Shown here in pieces: positions 42,697 to 50,349 of a stretch of 64,000 nucleotides of DNA. The stretch's first letter is position 1, and the number at the start of each line of letters is the position of its first letter. Source of the DNA: an uncultured Hoeflea sp. (lineage in GTDB: Bacteria; Pseudomonadota; Alphaproteobacteria; Rhizobiales; Rhizobiaceae). Made by a program: the position numbers and the translations under genes. The notes beneath the pieces were generated by a model. It was not told where the DNA came from, did no database searches, and saw only the letters and a program-made list of their open reading frames with translations. The stretch lies in assembly GCF_947501405.1 (NCBI RefSeq), contig NZ_CANMVK010000002.1:248001-312000 (forward strand), written 5' to 3'.

Positions 42697-44310
42697 CTGA
42701 ACCGCTTCGCAGAACTCATAGACATGCTGGCCTTCACGCATTCGCGCAACGCCAAACTGGCCCTGCTGCAGGATTATTTCCGCACGGTGCCCGATCCCGA
42801 GCGCGGCTATGCGCTCGCAGCCATTGCCCGCGATCTCGACATTCCCGCCGTCAAGCCTGCGCAATTGCGCGCACTGATCTCTGAACGCATGGATCCGGAA
42901 CTGTTCGGCTATGCCTATGATTATGTCGGCGATCTGGCCGAAACCATCGCGCTTGCCTGGCCCGAGCGGCAATCGCGATCTCCAGGCCGCAACGACGCGC
43001 CGGGCCTGACCGAAGTGGTGGAAACGCTGCTTGCCTCCTCCCGTGCCAAGGGCCCGGGACTGGTGGAGGACTGGCTTGATCGCCTTGATGCGCCCGGGCG
43101 CTATGCGCTTTTGAAACTGGTCACCGGCGGTTTCCGCATGGGCCTGTCGGGCCGGCTGATCAAACAGGCGCTGGCGGGCTTCGGCGAGGTTCATGTCAAC
43201 GAGATCGAGGAGTTGTGGCACGGGCTGACGCCGCCCTATCTCGAACTGTTCGCCTGGCTTGAAGGCTCCGGCGAAAAGCCGGTCAACGCCGCCGCCGCAC
43301 CGTTCCGGCCGGTGATGCTGTCGCATGCCATTGACGAAGCCGACTTCGAAAAACTCGATCCGGCGGATTTCGTTGCGGAATGGAAATGGGACGGCATCAG
43401 GGTTCAGGCCACCTCGGAGCGCGGCGTCCATCGACTCTATTCGCGCACCGGCGATGATATCTCGGCGACATTTCCGGATCTGGTCGACCGCTTCAGCTTC
43501 GAAGGCGCGCTCGATGGCGAATTGCTGGTGGCGCGGCCTGCCGGTGATGACATCGAGACCGGCAGCTTCTCCGACCTTCAGCAGCGGCTCAACCGCAAAA
43601 CCGTCAGCGCCAGGCAACTGCGCGACTACCCGGCCTTTCTGCGCGCCTATGATCTGCTTCAGGAGGGCGACGAGGATTTGCGTGGGCTGGGTTTCCTCGA
43701 ACGCCGCGCCCGCCTTGAAACGTTCATAGCCACTCTTGATCCGCTGCGGTTCGACTGTTCGCCGATGCTTGATTTTGCGACCTGGGAGCAACTTGCGGAG
43801 CTGCGCGCCGCGCCGCCCGCAGCGGTGATTGAAGGCGTGATGATCAAGCGCACCGCAGCACCCTATCTGCCAGGCCGGCCCAAGGGCGAATGGTTCAAGT
43901 GGAAGCGCGATCCGTTCCTGATTGACGCGGTGCTGATGTATGCCCAGCGCGGCCACGGCAAGCGGTCGGGCTTTTACTCCGACTACACCTTCGGGGTGTG
44001 GCGCGACAGTGGCGAACTGGTGCCGGTCGGAAAGGCCTATTTCGGCTTCACCGACGAGGAACTGACGGAGATCGACAAATTCGTCCGCAACAACACCGTC
44101 GAGCGCTTCGGGCCGGTTCGCTCGGTGCGCGCCGATCCGGAAAAGGGATTGGTGTTCGAAGTGGCGTTTGAAGGCATCAACCGCTCCAGCCGGCACAAAT
44201 CCGGTGTCGCCATGCGGTTTCCGCGCATCAGCCGTCTGCGCTGGGACAAGCCGCCGCGCGAGGCCGACCGGCTGGAAACGCTGGAACGGATGATCGACAC
44301 GCCGCGGTAA
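42697..44310 (+). CDS. Cisplatin-damage-response ATP-dependent DNA ligase
   Basis: An ATP-dependent DNA ligase of 537 residues from this start. An N-terminal helical DNA-binding domain (about 1-190) is followed by the nucleotidyltransferase domain with the adenylated lysine K230 in VAEWKWDGIRVQ (motif I), LYSRTGDDIS (Ia), GALDGELLV (III), IEGVMIKR (IV) and WFKWKRDP (V), and an OB domain ending SRHKSGVAMRFPRISRLRWDKPP. The first ATG (42724) has no ribosome site and would cut off NRFAELID, which fits the family's usual N terminus. CTG 42697 restores it and lies 8 bp after GAGGGGG, so a CTG start is proposed. It sits 3 bp after the exonuclease stop. Confidence 0.9.
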   Translation: MNRFAELIDMLAFTHSRNAKLALLQDYFRTVPDPERGYALAAIARDLDIPAVKPAQLRALISERMDPELFGYAYDYVGDLAETIALAWPERQSRSPGRNDAPGLTEVVETLLASSRAKGPGLVEDWLDRLDAPGRYALLKLVTGGFRMGLSGRLIKQALAGFGEVHVNEIEELWHGLTPPYLELFAWLEGSGEKPVNAAAAPFRPVMLSHAIDEADFEKLDPADFVAEWKWDGIRVQATSERGVHRLYSRTGDDISATFPDLVDRFSFEGALDGELLVARPAGDDIETGSFSDLQQRLNRKTVSARQLRDYPAFLRAYDLLQEGDEDLRGLGFLERRARLETFIATLDPLRFDCSPMLDFATWEQLAELRAAPPAAVIEGVMIKRTAAPYLPGRPKGEWFKWKRDPFLIDAVLMYAQRGHGKRSGFYSDYTFGVWRDSGELVPVGKAYFGFTDEELTEIDKFVRNNTVERFGPVRSVRADPEKGLVFEVAFEGINRSSRHKSGVAMRFPRISRLRWDKPPREADRLETLERMIDTPR

Positions 44311-44383
44311 CGGGCTTGCCCGGCCGGGCGGCCATGCTTATGTGAAGCTGGCATCCAACAAGCACAAAACAGGACCGGGCGAC

Positions 44384-44650
44384 ATGAGTGACAGGCTGAC
44401 ACGTTTTCTCGGCGACACACCCGGCCGCACCGTGCTCAAACTGCTGGTCGCCTCCTTCGTGGTCGGTGTGGTGATGGCCGCATTCAACTGGTATCCCCAG
44501 GATGTGCTTTACTGGATCCGCGATTTCCTAATCAATCTGTGGGAAACCGGCTTTGCCGCGCTCGGCCGTTTCGGCTCCTATCTGGTGCTCGGCGCGGCCA
44601 TCGTGATCCCCGCCTTTATCGTCATCCGCCTGCTAAGTCTCCGCCGCTGA
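44384..44650 (+). CDS. Small membrane protein, DUF6460-like
   Basis: An 88-residue protein with two hydrophobic segments (LLVASFVVGVVMAAFNWYP and YLVLGAAIVIPAFIVIRLLSL) separated by a linker DVLYWIRDFLINLWETGFAALGRFG. I recognise it as the small Rhizobiales membrane family DUF6460; function unknown. ATG 44384 (MSDRLTRFLGDTPGRTVLKLL) is chosen over an upstream start without family-like residues. It follows the ligase gene by 73 bp. Confidence 0.75.
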   Translation: MSDRLTRFLGDTPGRTVLKLLVASFVVGVVMAAFNWYPQDVLYWIRDFLINLWETGFAALGRFGSYLVLGAAIVIPAFIVIRLLSLRR

Positions 44651-44659
44651 CTTTCGGCT

Positions 44660-45565
44660 TCAGGCGAACTCCGCCGCGACTTCGAACGTCATCAGATGCC
44701 GCCGTGCGACCGCGTCGATGTCATGGCTGTAGCCGCCGCCGATCACTGCTGTGACAGGAACGCCGCGGTCCCGGAAAAACGTGAACACCCGACGGTCGCG
44801 CTGCCTGAGGCCATCATCCGTCAACGACAGCCGGCCGAGCCGGTCATGTTCGTGCGGATCCACCCCGGCATTGTAAAACACCAGATCCGGCGAGAAGCCC
44901 TTCAGCGTTTGTGGCAAAAGCCAGTCGAGCATCTCCAGATAGGCCTCGTCGCGGACCCCGTCGGGCAGCGCCACATCGATGTCGGAGGGCTGTTTGCGCA
45001 CCGGGTAATTCTTCTCGCCGTGCATCGAAACGGTGCGGATTGCCCTGTTGTCGGCACAGATCTGGGCGGTGCCATCGCCCTGATGCACGTCGAGATCGAT
45101 CACCAGCACCCGGCTTGCCTCGCCATCGGCAAGCAACAGATGCGCGGCCACCGCCACATCGTTGAAAGTGCAAAATCCCGCGCCCTGATCGCGCCGCGCA
45201 TGGTGGCTGCCGCCCGCGGCATTGCAGGCGATACCGTCCGAAAGCGCCAGCCGCGCCGCCATCACCGTGCCAGCGGTCGCCAGCCGGGCGCGCATGCTGA
45301 CCCGTTGGTCGACCGGAAATCCGATCTCGCGTTCGATCTCGCGCGGCACGCGGCTTGCTATCACCTGATCCACGTATGTGCGCGTGTGCGCCAGCGACAG
45401 CCATTCCGCCGATGCCGGGGCCGGCGCGTGGAAGCGGGCGCGGGCGGCAAGCCCCGTGTCGTCGATCAACTCCATTAAACGGGTGTATTTGCCCATCGGG
45501 AAACGGTGTCCCGGGGCAAATCCGGCGTCATAGGCGGGGGCATGGATGATCGGCAAATCAGGCAT
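44660..45565 (-). CDS. Histone deacetylase superfamily hydrolase
   Basis: A 301-residue arginase-deacetylase fold zinc hydrolase. The active-site segments are GGSHHARRDQGAGFCTFNDVAVAA (tandem His), VIDLDVHQGDGTAQI (zinc Asp/His), YNAGVDPHEHDRLGRLSLT (second zinc Asp) and IGGGYSHD, all intact. Bacterial members deacetylate acetylated polyamines, small amides or acetyl-lysine proteins; the substrate here is unknown. ATG 45565 (MPDLPIIHAPAYDAGF) is taken as the family-like start. It is divergent from the MATE gene. Confidence 0.88.
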   Translation of the reverse strand: MPDLPIIHAPAYDAGFAPGHRFPMGKYTRLMELIDDTGLAARARFHAPAPASAEWLSLAHTRTYVDQVIASRVPREIEREIGFPVDQRVSMRARLATAGTVMAARLALSDGIACNAAGGSHHARRDQGAGFCTFNDVAVAAHLLLADGEASRVLVIDLDVHQGDGTAQICADNRAIRTVSMHGEKNYPVRKQPSDIDVALPDGVRDEAYLEMLDWLLPQTLKGFSPDLVFYNAGVDPHEHDRLGRLSLTDDGLRQRDRRVFTFFRDRGVPVTAVIGGGYSHDIDAVARRHLMTFEVAAEFA

Positions 45566-45683
45566 CGGACCTGATGTGGGGCATGAGAACGGTTTCGTCC
45601 ATGCCTGGCTGGGCTTTGCGGCGGCCAAAGTCTAGTTTGTTTGTCAACACGATTGCGAATCATCGCGGGCGAAGACTCCATCC

Positions 45684-47060
45684 ATGCAACACGAAGACAC
45701 GCGGCCTTTGCCGCAAGCAGGGACCTTTGAGGTCAACAACCGCATGGTGCTGGCGATTGCCGTGCCGATGACCCTTGCATTCCTGACCACGCCGATCCTT
45801 GGCCTGGTTGACACGGCCGTGGTCGGGCGATTGGGCGACGCGGCGCTGCTCGGTGGTTTGGCGATCGCGGCGATCCTGTTCGATCTGGTGTTCACCACCT
45901 TCAATTTCCTGCGCTCGGCCACCACCGGCCTGGTGGCTCAGGCCATGGGGCGGGGCGATGAGACCGAGGAGCAGGCGGTGTTCTGGCGCTCGTTGATGAT
46001 CGCTGTGGTCGCCGGCATTGCCGTGATTGCCGCCACACCGCTGATTCTGGCGGGCGGCCTGACCTTCATGGGAGCCGAGGGCCCGGTCGCCCAGGCAGCC
46101 GGGACTTATCTGTCCATCCGGGCCTTGTCGGCGCCCGCCGCGCTCTCCAATTACGCCATCCTTGGCTATGTGCTCGGCCGTGGCATGGGTGGCACCGGCC
46201 TGTTTCTCCAGACCGTCATCAACGGCGTCAACATCGTGCTGTCGATCTGGCTCGGCCTGGTGCTCGGTTATGGGCTTGAGGGTGTGGCCTGGGCCACGGT
46301 CACCGCCGAAATCACCGGCTGCGCGGTGGGGTTCGCAATCATCAAATGGCGCTTTGATCCCGCGCTCAGGCCATCCTGGAAACGTGTCATCGACCGCGCT
46401 TCGATCATGAAGCTGATGGCGCTCAATGGCGACATCATGATCCGCTCCTTTGCGTTGATCGCGGGCTTTGCCTGGTTCACCCGCATGGGCGCGGGCTTCG
46501 GTGAAACCACCTTGGCCGCCAACGCCATTTTGATGAATTTCTTCCTGGTTGCCGGCTATTATCTCGATGGGTTCGCCACCGCCGCCGAGCAGATCGCCGG
46601 CCGCGCGATGGGCGCCCGATACCGTTCGGCGCTGGTCAAGGCAGTCAGGCTGACGCTCTATTGGGGCCTGGCGCTGGCGGCGGTCTCCACCGGGTTTTTC
46701 CTCATCTTCGGCGAGCAGGTGGTGGCCTTGATGACGACTCTGGAAAGCGTGCGCGCCGAGGCCGGCAACTATCTTTTCTGGGCGGCCTTGACGGCGCTGT
46801 CCGGCGTGCTGGCGTTCCAGATGGATGGCGTCTATATCGGCGCCACCTGGTCGCGCGACATGCGCAACATGATGCTGGTGTCACTGGCGTTGTTCATCGG
46901 CCTGTCGGTGTTTCTCGCGGCCCATTGGGGCAATCTCGGCCTCTGGATCGCCTTCAACATCTTTCTGGGCGCCCGTGGTTTGACCCTGTTTGCGCTGTTG
47001 CCGCGCCGCATGAACGAGGCCTTCGGCCCGGCTCAATCGGGAATTGGAAGATCCGCATAA
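45684..47060 (+). CDS. MATE family efflux transporter (DinF-like)
   Basis: A 458-residue, 12-TM multidrug and toxic compound extrusion protein. Two homologous halves are seen: AIAVPMTLAFLTTPILGLVDTAVVGRLG in the first and MALNGDIMIRSFALIAGFAWFTRMGAGFG in the second, with QMDGVYIGATWSRDMRNMML near TM11 typical of the DinF branch. Export is probably driven by H+ or Na+. The last 28 bp overlap the convergent pyrD 3' end. Confidence 0.88.
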   Translation: MQHEDTRPLPQAGTFEVNNRMVLAIAVPMTLAFLTTPILGLVDTAVVGRLGDAALLGGLAIAAILFDLVFTTFNFLRSATTGLVAQAMGRGDETEEQAVFWRSLMIAVVAGIAVIAATPLILAGGLTFMGAEGPVAQAAGTYLSIRALSAPAALSNYAILGYVLGRGMGGTGLFLQTVINGVNIVLSIWLGLVLGYGLEGVAWATVTAEITGCAVGFAIIKWRFDPALRPSWKRVIDRASIMKLMALNGDIMIRSFALIAGFAWFTRMGAGFGETTLAANAILMNFFLVAGYYLDGFATAAEQIAGRAMGARYRSALVKAVRLTLYWGLALAAVSTGFFLIFGEQVVALMTTLESVRAEAGNYLFWAALTALSGVLAFQMDGVYIGATWSRDMRNMMLVSLALFIGLSVFLAAHWGNLGLWIAFNIFLGARGLTLFALLPRRMNEAFGPAQSGIGRSA

Positions 47061-48115
47061 CGGGCGGTTTCGCTGTCGCGCACATCGCTCAATCGCGTTA
47101 GCCCTTGCACATCGCACAGCCGCGACAACCCGCGCAGGATCCGGCCCGGCAGCATCGGACCGCCATAGATGAAGCCGGTATAAAGCTGCACCAGATCGGC
47201 GCCCGCGGCGACTTTCTTTATCGCGGTCTCGGCGCTGTCGATTCCGCCCACCCCGATCAACGGCATCTCCGGTCCCAGCCGCCGGCGCATCTTGGCCAGC
47301 ACGATGGTCGAGCGTTCAAACAGCGGCCGGCCGGAAAGCCCGCCCGCCTCGTCTTTGTGCCGGTCTTGGCTCAAGCCCGTGCGCGACAGCGTGGTGTTGG
47401 AGACGATCAACCCGTCAAGCTTCTGCTCCAGGCATTCCGCCGCGATGTCATCAAGATCGGGCTCGGTCAGATCCGGTGCGATCTTCAAAAACACCGGAAT
47501 GCGTCCCGCCTGCGCGTCGCGCTCGGCAAGCACCCGGGTGAGAAGCTCCGAGAGCGCCTCACGGGTTTGCAGATTGCGCAGGCCCGGCGTGTTGGGCGAG
47601 GAGACATTGACCGTGAAGTAATCGGCGAGCTTGGCGAACGTCCTGATGCCGGCGACATAATCACCGATCCGGTCCGCGGCATCCTTGTTGGCGCCGATAT
47701 TGACGCCCAGCAAGCCGCCCCGGGTCTGCCGCGTCAGGTTCGCATGGGCTTCGGCGTGGCCGCGATTGTTGAACCCGAGACGGTTGATCACGGCCCGGTC
47801 GCGGCTGAGCCGGAAGACGCGCGGCTTCGAATTGCCCGGTTGCGGCTCCGGCGTGATGGTTCCCACCTCGATGAAACCGAACCCCAGCCGCGACAATTGC
47901 GGCGCGACCTCGGCATCCTTGTCGTAGCCCGCGGCCATTCCCAGCGGATTGGGGAAAGCAAGACCCGCAACCTTTGTTGCCAGGCGCAGGTCGCCGTCAC
48001 CACGGCATCCCGGAACCATGCCGGTTTTCAGTGCCCGGATCGACAGCCCGTGAGCGGCTTCGGGATCGAGCGTGAAAAGCGCTTTTCGCGCCAGGCTGCT
48101 CAGAACGTCGCTCAC
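47033..48115 (-). CDS. pyrD: Dihydroorotate dehydrogenase (quinone), class 2
   Basis: A 360-residue membrane-associated FMN enzyme that oxidises dihydroorotate to orotate with quinone. An N-terminal amphipathic helix (VLSSLARKALFTLDPEAAHGLSI) marks class 2. Core motifs are NPLGMAAGYDKDAEV, EVGTITPEPQPGN, NRLGFNNRG, the catalytic Ser in VNVSSPNTPGLRNLQ, KIAPDL, NTTLSR and IGVGGIDSAETAIKK. The start is GTG 48115, overlapping the DUF952 stop as GTGA, so translation is coupled. Confidence 0.95.
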   Translation of the reverse strand: MSDVLSSLARKALFTLDPEAAHGLSIRALKTGMVPGCRGDGDLRLATKVAGLAFPNPLGMAAGYDKDAEVAPQLSRLGFGFIEVGTITPEPQPGNSKPRVFRLSRDRAVINRLGFNNRGHAEAHANLTRQTRGGLLGVNIGANKDAADRIGDYVAGIRTFAKLADYFTVNVSSPNTPGLRNLQTREALSELLTRVLAERDAQAGRIPVFLKIAPDLTEPDLDDIAAECLEQKLDGLIVSNTTLSRTGLSQDRHKDEAGGLSGRPLFERSTIVLAKMRRRLGPEMPLIGVGGIDSAETAIKKVAAGADLVQLYTGFIYGGPMLPGRILRGLSRLCDVQGLTRLSDVRDSETARYADLPIPD

Positions 48116-48459
48116 GGCTCCATGTCCGGGAAAGCATGGCTTCCGTCATCGCCCAGCGGCAAGGGCTTGACCCATTTCACCGCCGACAGCGGCATCGGCC
48201 CGTACAGATGCGGAAACAGCGCCCCGCCGCGCGACGGCTCGAACACCAGCTTGTCGCCCAGCGCCCCGGCATCCACGGCGATCAACAGCAGTCCGGTCTG
48301 GCCGGCAAAATGCCGCCTGGCGGTTTCGGCAGCCTGGTCACGGGTGGAAAAATGGATGAACCCGTCGGCAAGATCGATTGGGGCGCCGTCAAACCGGCCC
48401 ACTGTCTCCGCGGTCCGCCAGAGTGTTTCCGGGGCGATCTTGTAAATGGTGGCCTGCAT
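48112..48459 (-). CDS. DUF952 domain protein
   Basis: A 115-residue protein with the DUF952 pattern: ATIYKIAPETLWRTAE, a central DGFIHFSTRDQAAETARRHFAGQ, LLLIAVDA and FPHLYGPMPLSAV near the end. The fold is related to ADP-ribosyltransferase-like enzymes but the activity is unknown. It forms a two-gene unit with pyrD, overlapping by four bases, an association I recall from other Rhizobiales. Confidence 0.85.
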   Translation of the reverse strand: MQATIYKIAPETLWRTAETVGRFDGAPIDLADGFIHFSTRDQAAETARRHFAGQTGLLLIAVDAGALGDKLVFEPSRGGALFPHLYGPMPLSAVKWVKPLPLGDDGSHAFPDMEP

Positions 48460-48594
48460 GGTTGCTTGTCCCGCTCGGTTGGGCGGGGGATTTGTACCCC
48501 GCGCTTGCTCCGGGTCTTACGACCCGCTCTCGATATTGTCATGATTGCATGGCATGGAAGCCCGGTGCCCGCGTTCACACAGGAGACCGCCACC

Positions 48595-49098
48595 ATGATC
48601 CGCTTTGCAATCCTGTCCCTTGCCGCTTTGGCCGTCACCCTGTCCGGTCACGCGCTCTCAGAGGAGCCGATAGCAAACCGCTACGTTATGGAAAAGACCG
48701 AAAACGGTTTTGTGCGGCTGGATACGGTAACCGGCGAGATGTCGATCTGTTCCCAAAAGGCCGGACAACTGGTCTGCAAGCTGGCCGCCGACGAGCGCCG
48801 TGCCTTTGAACAAACGCTCTCGGAACTGTCTGACCGGGTGAGTGCGCTGGAACAACAGCTTGGCGCAGCCCCTCCGCGAAAACCGGGCGGCGACTTCCCC
48901 GATGACGCCGAACTCGATCGTGCGCTGGATGCCATGGAGAAGATGATGCGCGGCTTTTTCGGCATGGTGGAGGATCTGCGCGAGGATTTCGGCGACATGC
49001 GCTCACGCGAGCCCGGGTCATCACAGCAGCCTGATTCGATGCCCGATTCAATGATTGAACCCGATCCCGACGCCGAGCCACTACCCGACCGCACCTGA
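48595..49098 (+). CDS. Hypothetical secreted coiled-coil protein
   Basis: A 167-residue protein not assigned to a named family. It has a signal peptide (MIRFAILSLAALAVTLSGHALS), a short beta-like segment with one cysteine pair (SICSQKAGQLVCKL, possibly disulfide), a coiled coil (RAFEQTLSELSDRVSALEQQLG), an amphipathic helix rich in Met and Phe, and an acidic Asp/Pro-rich tail. ATG 48595 follows AGGAG by 9 bp; the open frame extends upstream but there it is antisense to DUF952. Probably periplasmic. Confidence 0.75.
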   Translation: MIRFAILSLAALAVTLSGHALSEEPIANRYVMEKTENGFVRLDTVTGEMSICSQKAGQLVCKLAADERRAFEQTLSELSDRVSALEQQLGAAPPRKPGGDFPDDAELDRALDAMEKMMRGFFGMVEDLREDFGDMRSREPGSSQQPDSMPDSMIEPDPDAEPLPDRT

Positions 49099-49278
49099 GA
49101 CGAAGCGCTGGTCGCGGCATCGAAGATGACCAATATCTTTCCCGTCCCCGGGTTTCGGCGCTGAGCGAACGTGGCGTTCATCCACAGGGCCCGGTGCCGC
49201 GTATCAAGGTCAATGGCGGGCCATCGTGCGCGTCCTTGCCTCGGGCGCTGATCGCCTGATCCAGTTGGGAGACACCAC

Positions 49279-49587
49279 ATGCGCCTGTTTCAGACCGGTC
49301 TCGCGGCAATGGGCCTGGGCTTTGCGGCCCTGATCATCTACGCGATTGCCGACGGATCCTTCCTGGTGGCGGGCGCCTGGCTCACTTCCGAGCCATGGGG
49401 CCTGGTCACGCTTGCCGATCTCTATCTTGGTTTTGTGCTGTCAGCGCTCGTCATCTGGTGGTTCGAACCCTCGCCGGTGAAACGACTGTTGTGGATCCTT
49501 CCGATTCCGTTTCTGGGCAATGTCTGGACCGTGATCTGGTTCATCCTCCGCCTGCCGCACTTGCGCGAACGCTTGACGCGCCGCTAA
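49279..49587 (+). CDS. Small membrane protein, DUF1475-like
   Basis: A 102-residue protein with three hydrophobic segments (LAAMGLGFAALIIYAIADGSF; ADLYLGFVLSALVIWWF; LLWILPIPFLGNVWTVIWFIL) and a basic tail. The WGLVTLADLYLGF and GNVWTVIWF stretches resemble DUF1475. Function unknown. GGGAGA precedes the ATG. It lies upstream of the response regulator on the same strand, 68 bp away. Confidence 0.7.
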   Translation: MRLFQTGLAAMGLGFAALIIYAIADGSFLVAGAWLTSEPWGLVTLADLYLGFVLSALVIWWFEPSPVKRLLWILPIPFLGNVWTVIWFILRLPHLRERLTRR

Positions 49588-49655
49588 GGTAGCGTCCGGC
49601 CTGCCGCCTTAGTGCAGGACAGGCTGCGGCATCGCGACCGGGAGGGGGAGAGTGC

Positions 49656-50318
49656 ATGGCGCAATTGACATTCATTATCGCGGATGATCATCCGTTGTTC
49701 AGGGGCGCTATGCGCCAGGCGCTGGACGGCATCGAGGCCAATGTCCAGATTGTCGAATCCGGCGATCTTGAAAGCGCCCGCAAGGAAGCCGAAGCGCATC
49801 CGGAAGCCGATCTGATCCTCTTGGATCTGACCATGCCCGGCGTTTCGGGACTGTCCGGCCTGATCGCCTTCCGCGCTGAATTCGCCAGCCTGCCCGTCGT
49901 CGTCGTTTCCGCCAGCGACGATCCGCCCACCATGCGCCGGGCGCTGGAACTGGGCGCCTCGGGCTTCATCTCCAAATCCGCCAGTATCGATGAAATCCGC
50001 GACGGCGTCCGCACCGTGCTCAATGGCGAAATCTGGACCCCGCCCGATGTCGATCTCGGCTCGGAGCATGATCCGGAGATCGCCGGCCTGATTGCACGAA
50101 TCCAGACCCTGACGCCACAGCAGGGCAGGGTGCTCGGGATGCTGGCCGAAGGCCTGCTCAACAAACAAATCGCCTATGAACTCAGCGTGTCCGAAGCCAC
50201 CATCAAGGCGCATGTCTCGGCGGTACTGCAAAAACTCGGTGTCGACAGCCGCACCCAGGCGGTCATCCAGCTCTCCAAGATCGGCGCGGAAGTGCTCGGC
50301 CAGCCCGACGCCATCTGA
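49656..50318 (+). CDS. NarL/FixJ-family response regulator (CrbR-like)
   Basis: A 220-residue two-component regulator. The receiver has the acidic pair D10-D11 (FIIADDHPLFRGAMRQAL), phosphoacceptor D57 (LILLDLTMPGVSGLSG) and K107 (FISKSAS). A short linker leads to a LuxR-type HTH (about 148-210: LTPQQGRVLGMLAEGLLNKQIAYELSVSEATIKAHVSAVLQKLGV). The gene faces the 3.5-kb transporter-kinase gene with a 31-bp gap. Convergent pairs of this kind (CrbR with CrbS, also called ErdR/MxtR) control acetate and short-chain carboxylate use in gammaproteobacteria; the equivalence here is inference. Confidence 0.88.
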   Translation: MAQLTFIIADDHPLFRGAMRQALDGIEANVQIVESGDLESARKEAEAHPEADLILLDLTMPGVSGLSGLIAFRAEFASLPVVVVSASDDPPTMRRALELGASGFISKSASIDEIRDGVRTVLNGEIWTPPDVDLGSEHDPEIAGLIARIQTLTPQQGRVLGMLAEGLLNKQIAYELSVSEATIKAHVSAVLQKLGVDSRTQAVIQLSKIGAEVLGQPDAI

Positions 50319-50349
50319 TCGCCCGTCGCAATAGACCGTCCGCGCGGGC

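Noticed and set aside
41668-44196. An 842-residue open frame antisense to the exonuclease and ligase genes
   Set aside because: It lies opposite two genes with complete catalytic motifs; its translation is His/Gln/Arg-rich without domains, typical of the antisense of GC-rich coding DNA.
45655-45666. GCGA-ATCA-TCGC repeat before the MATE gene, considered as a Fur/Mur-type box
   Set aside because: Only four-base arms, and it does not fit the Fur or Mur consensus when extended.
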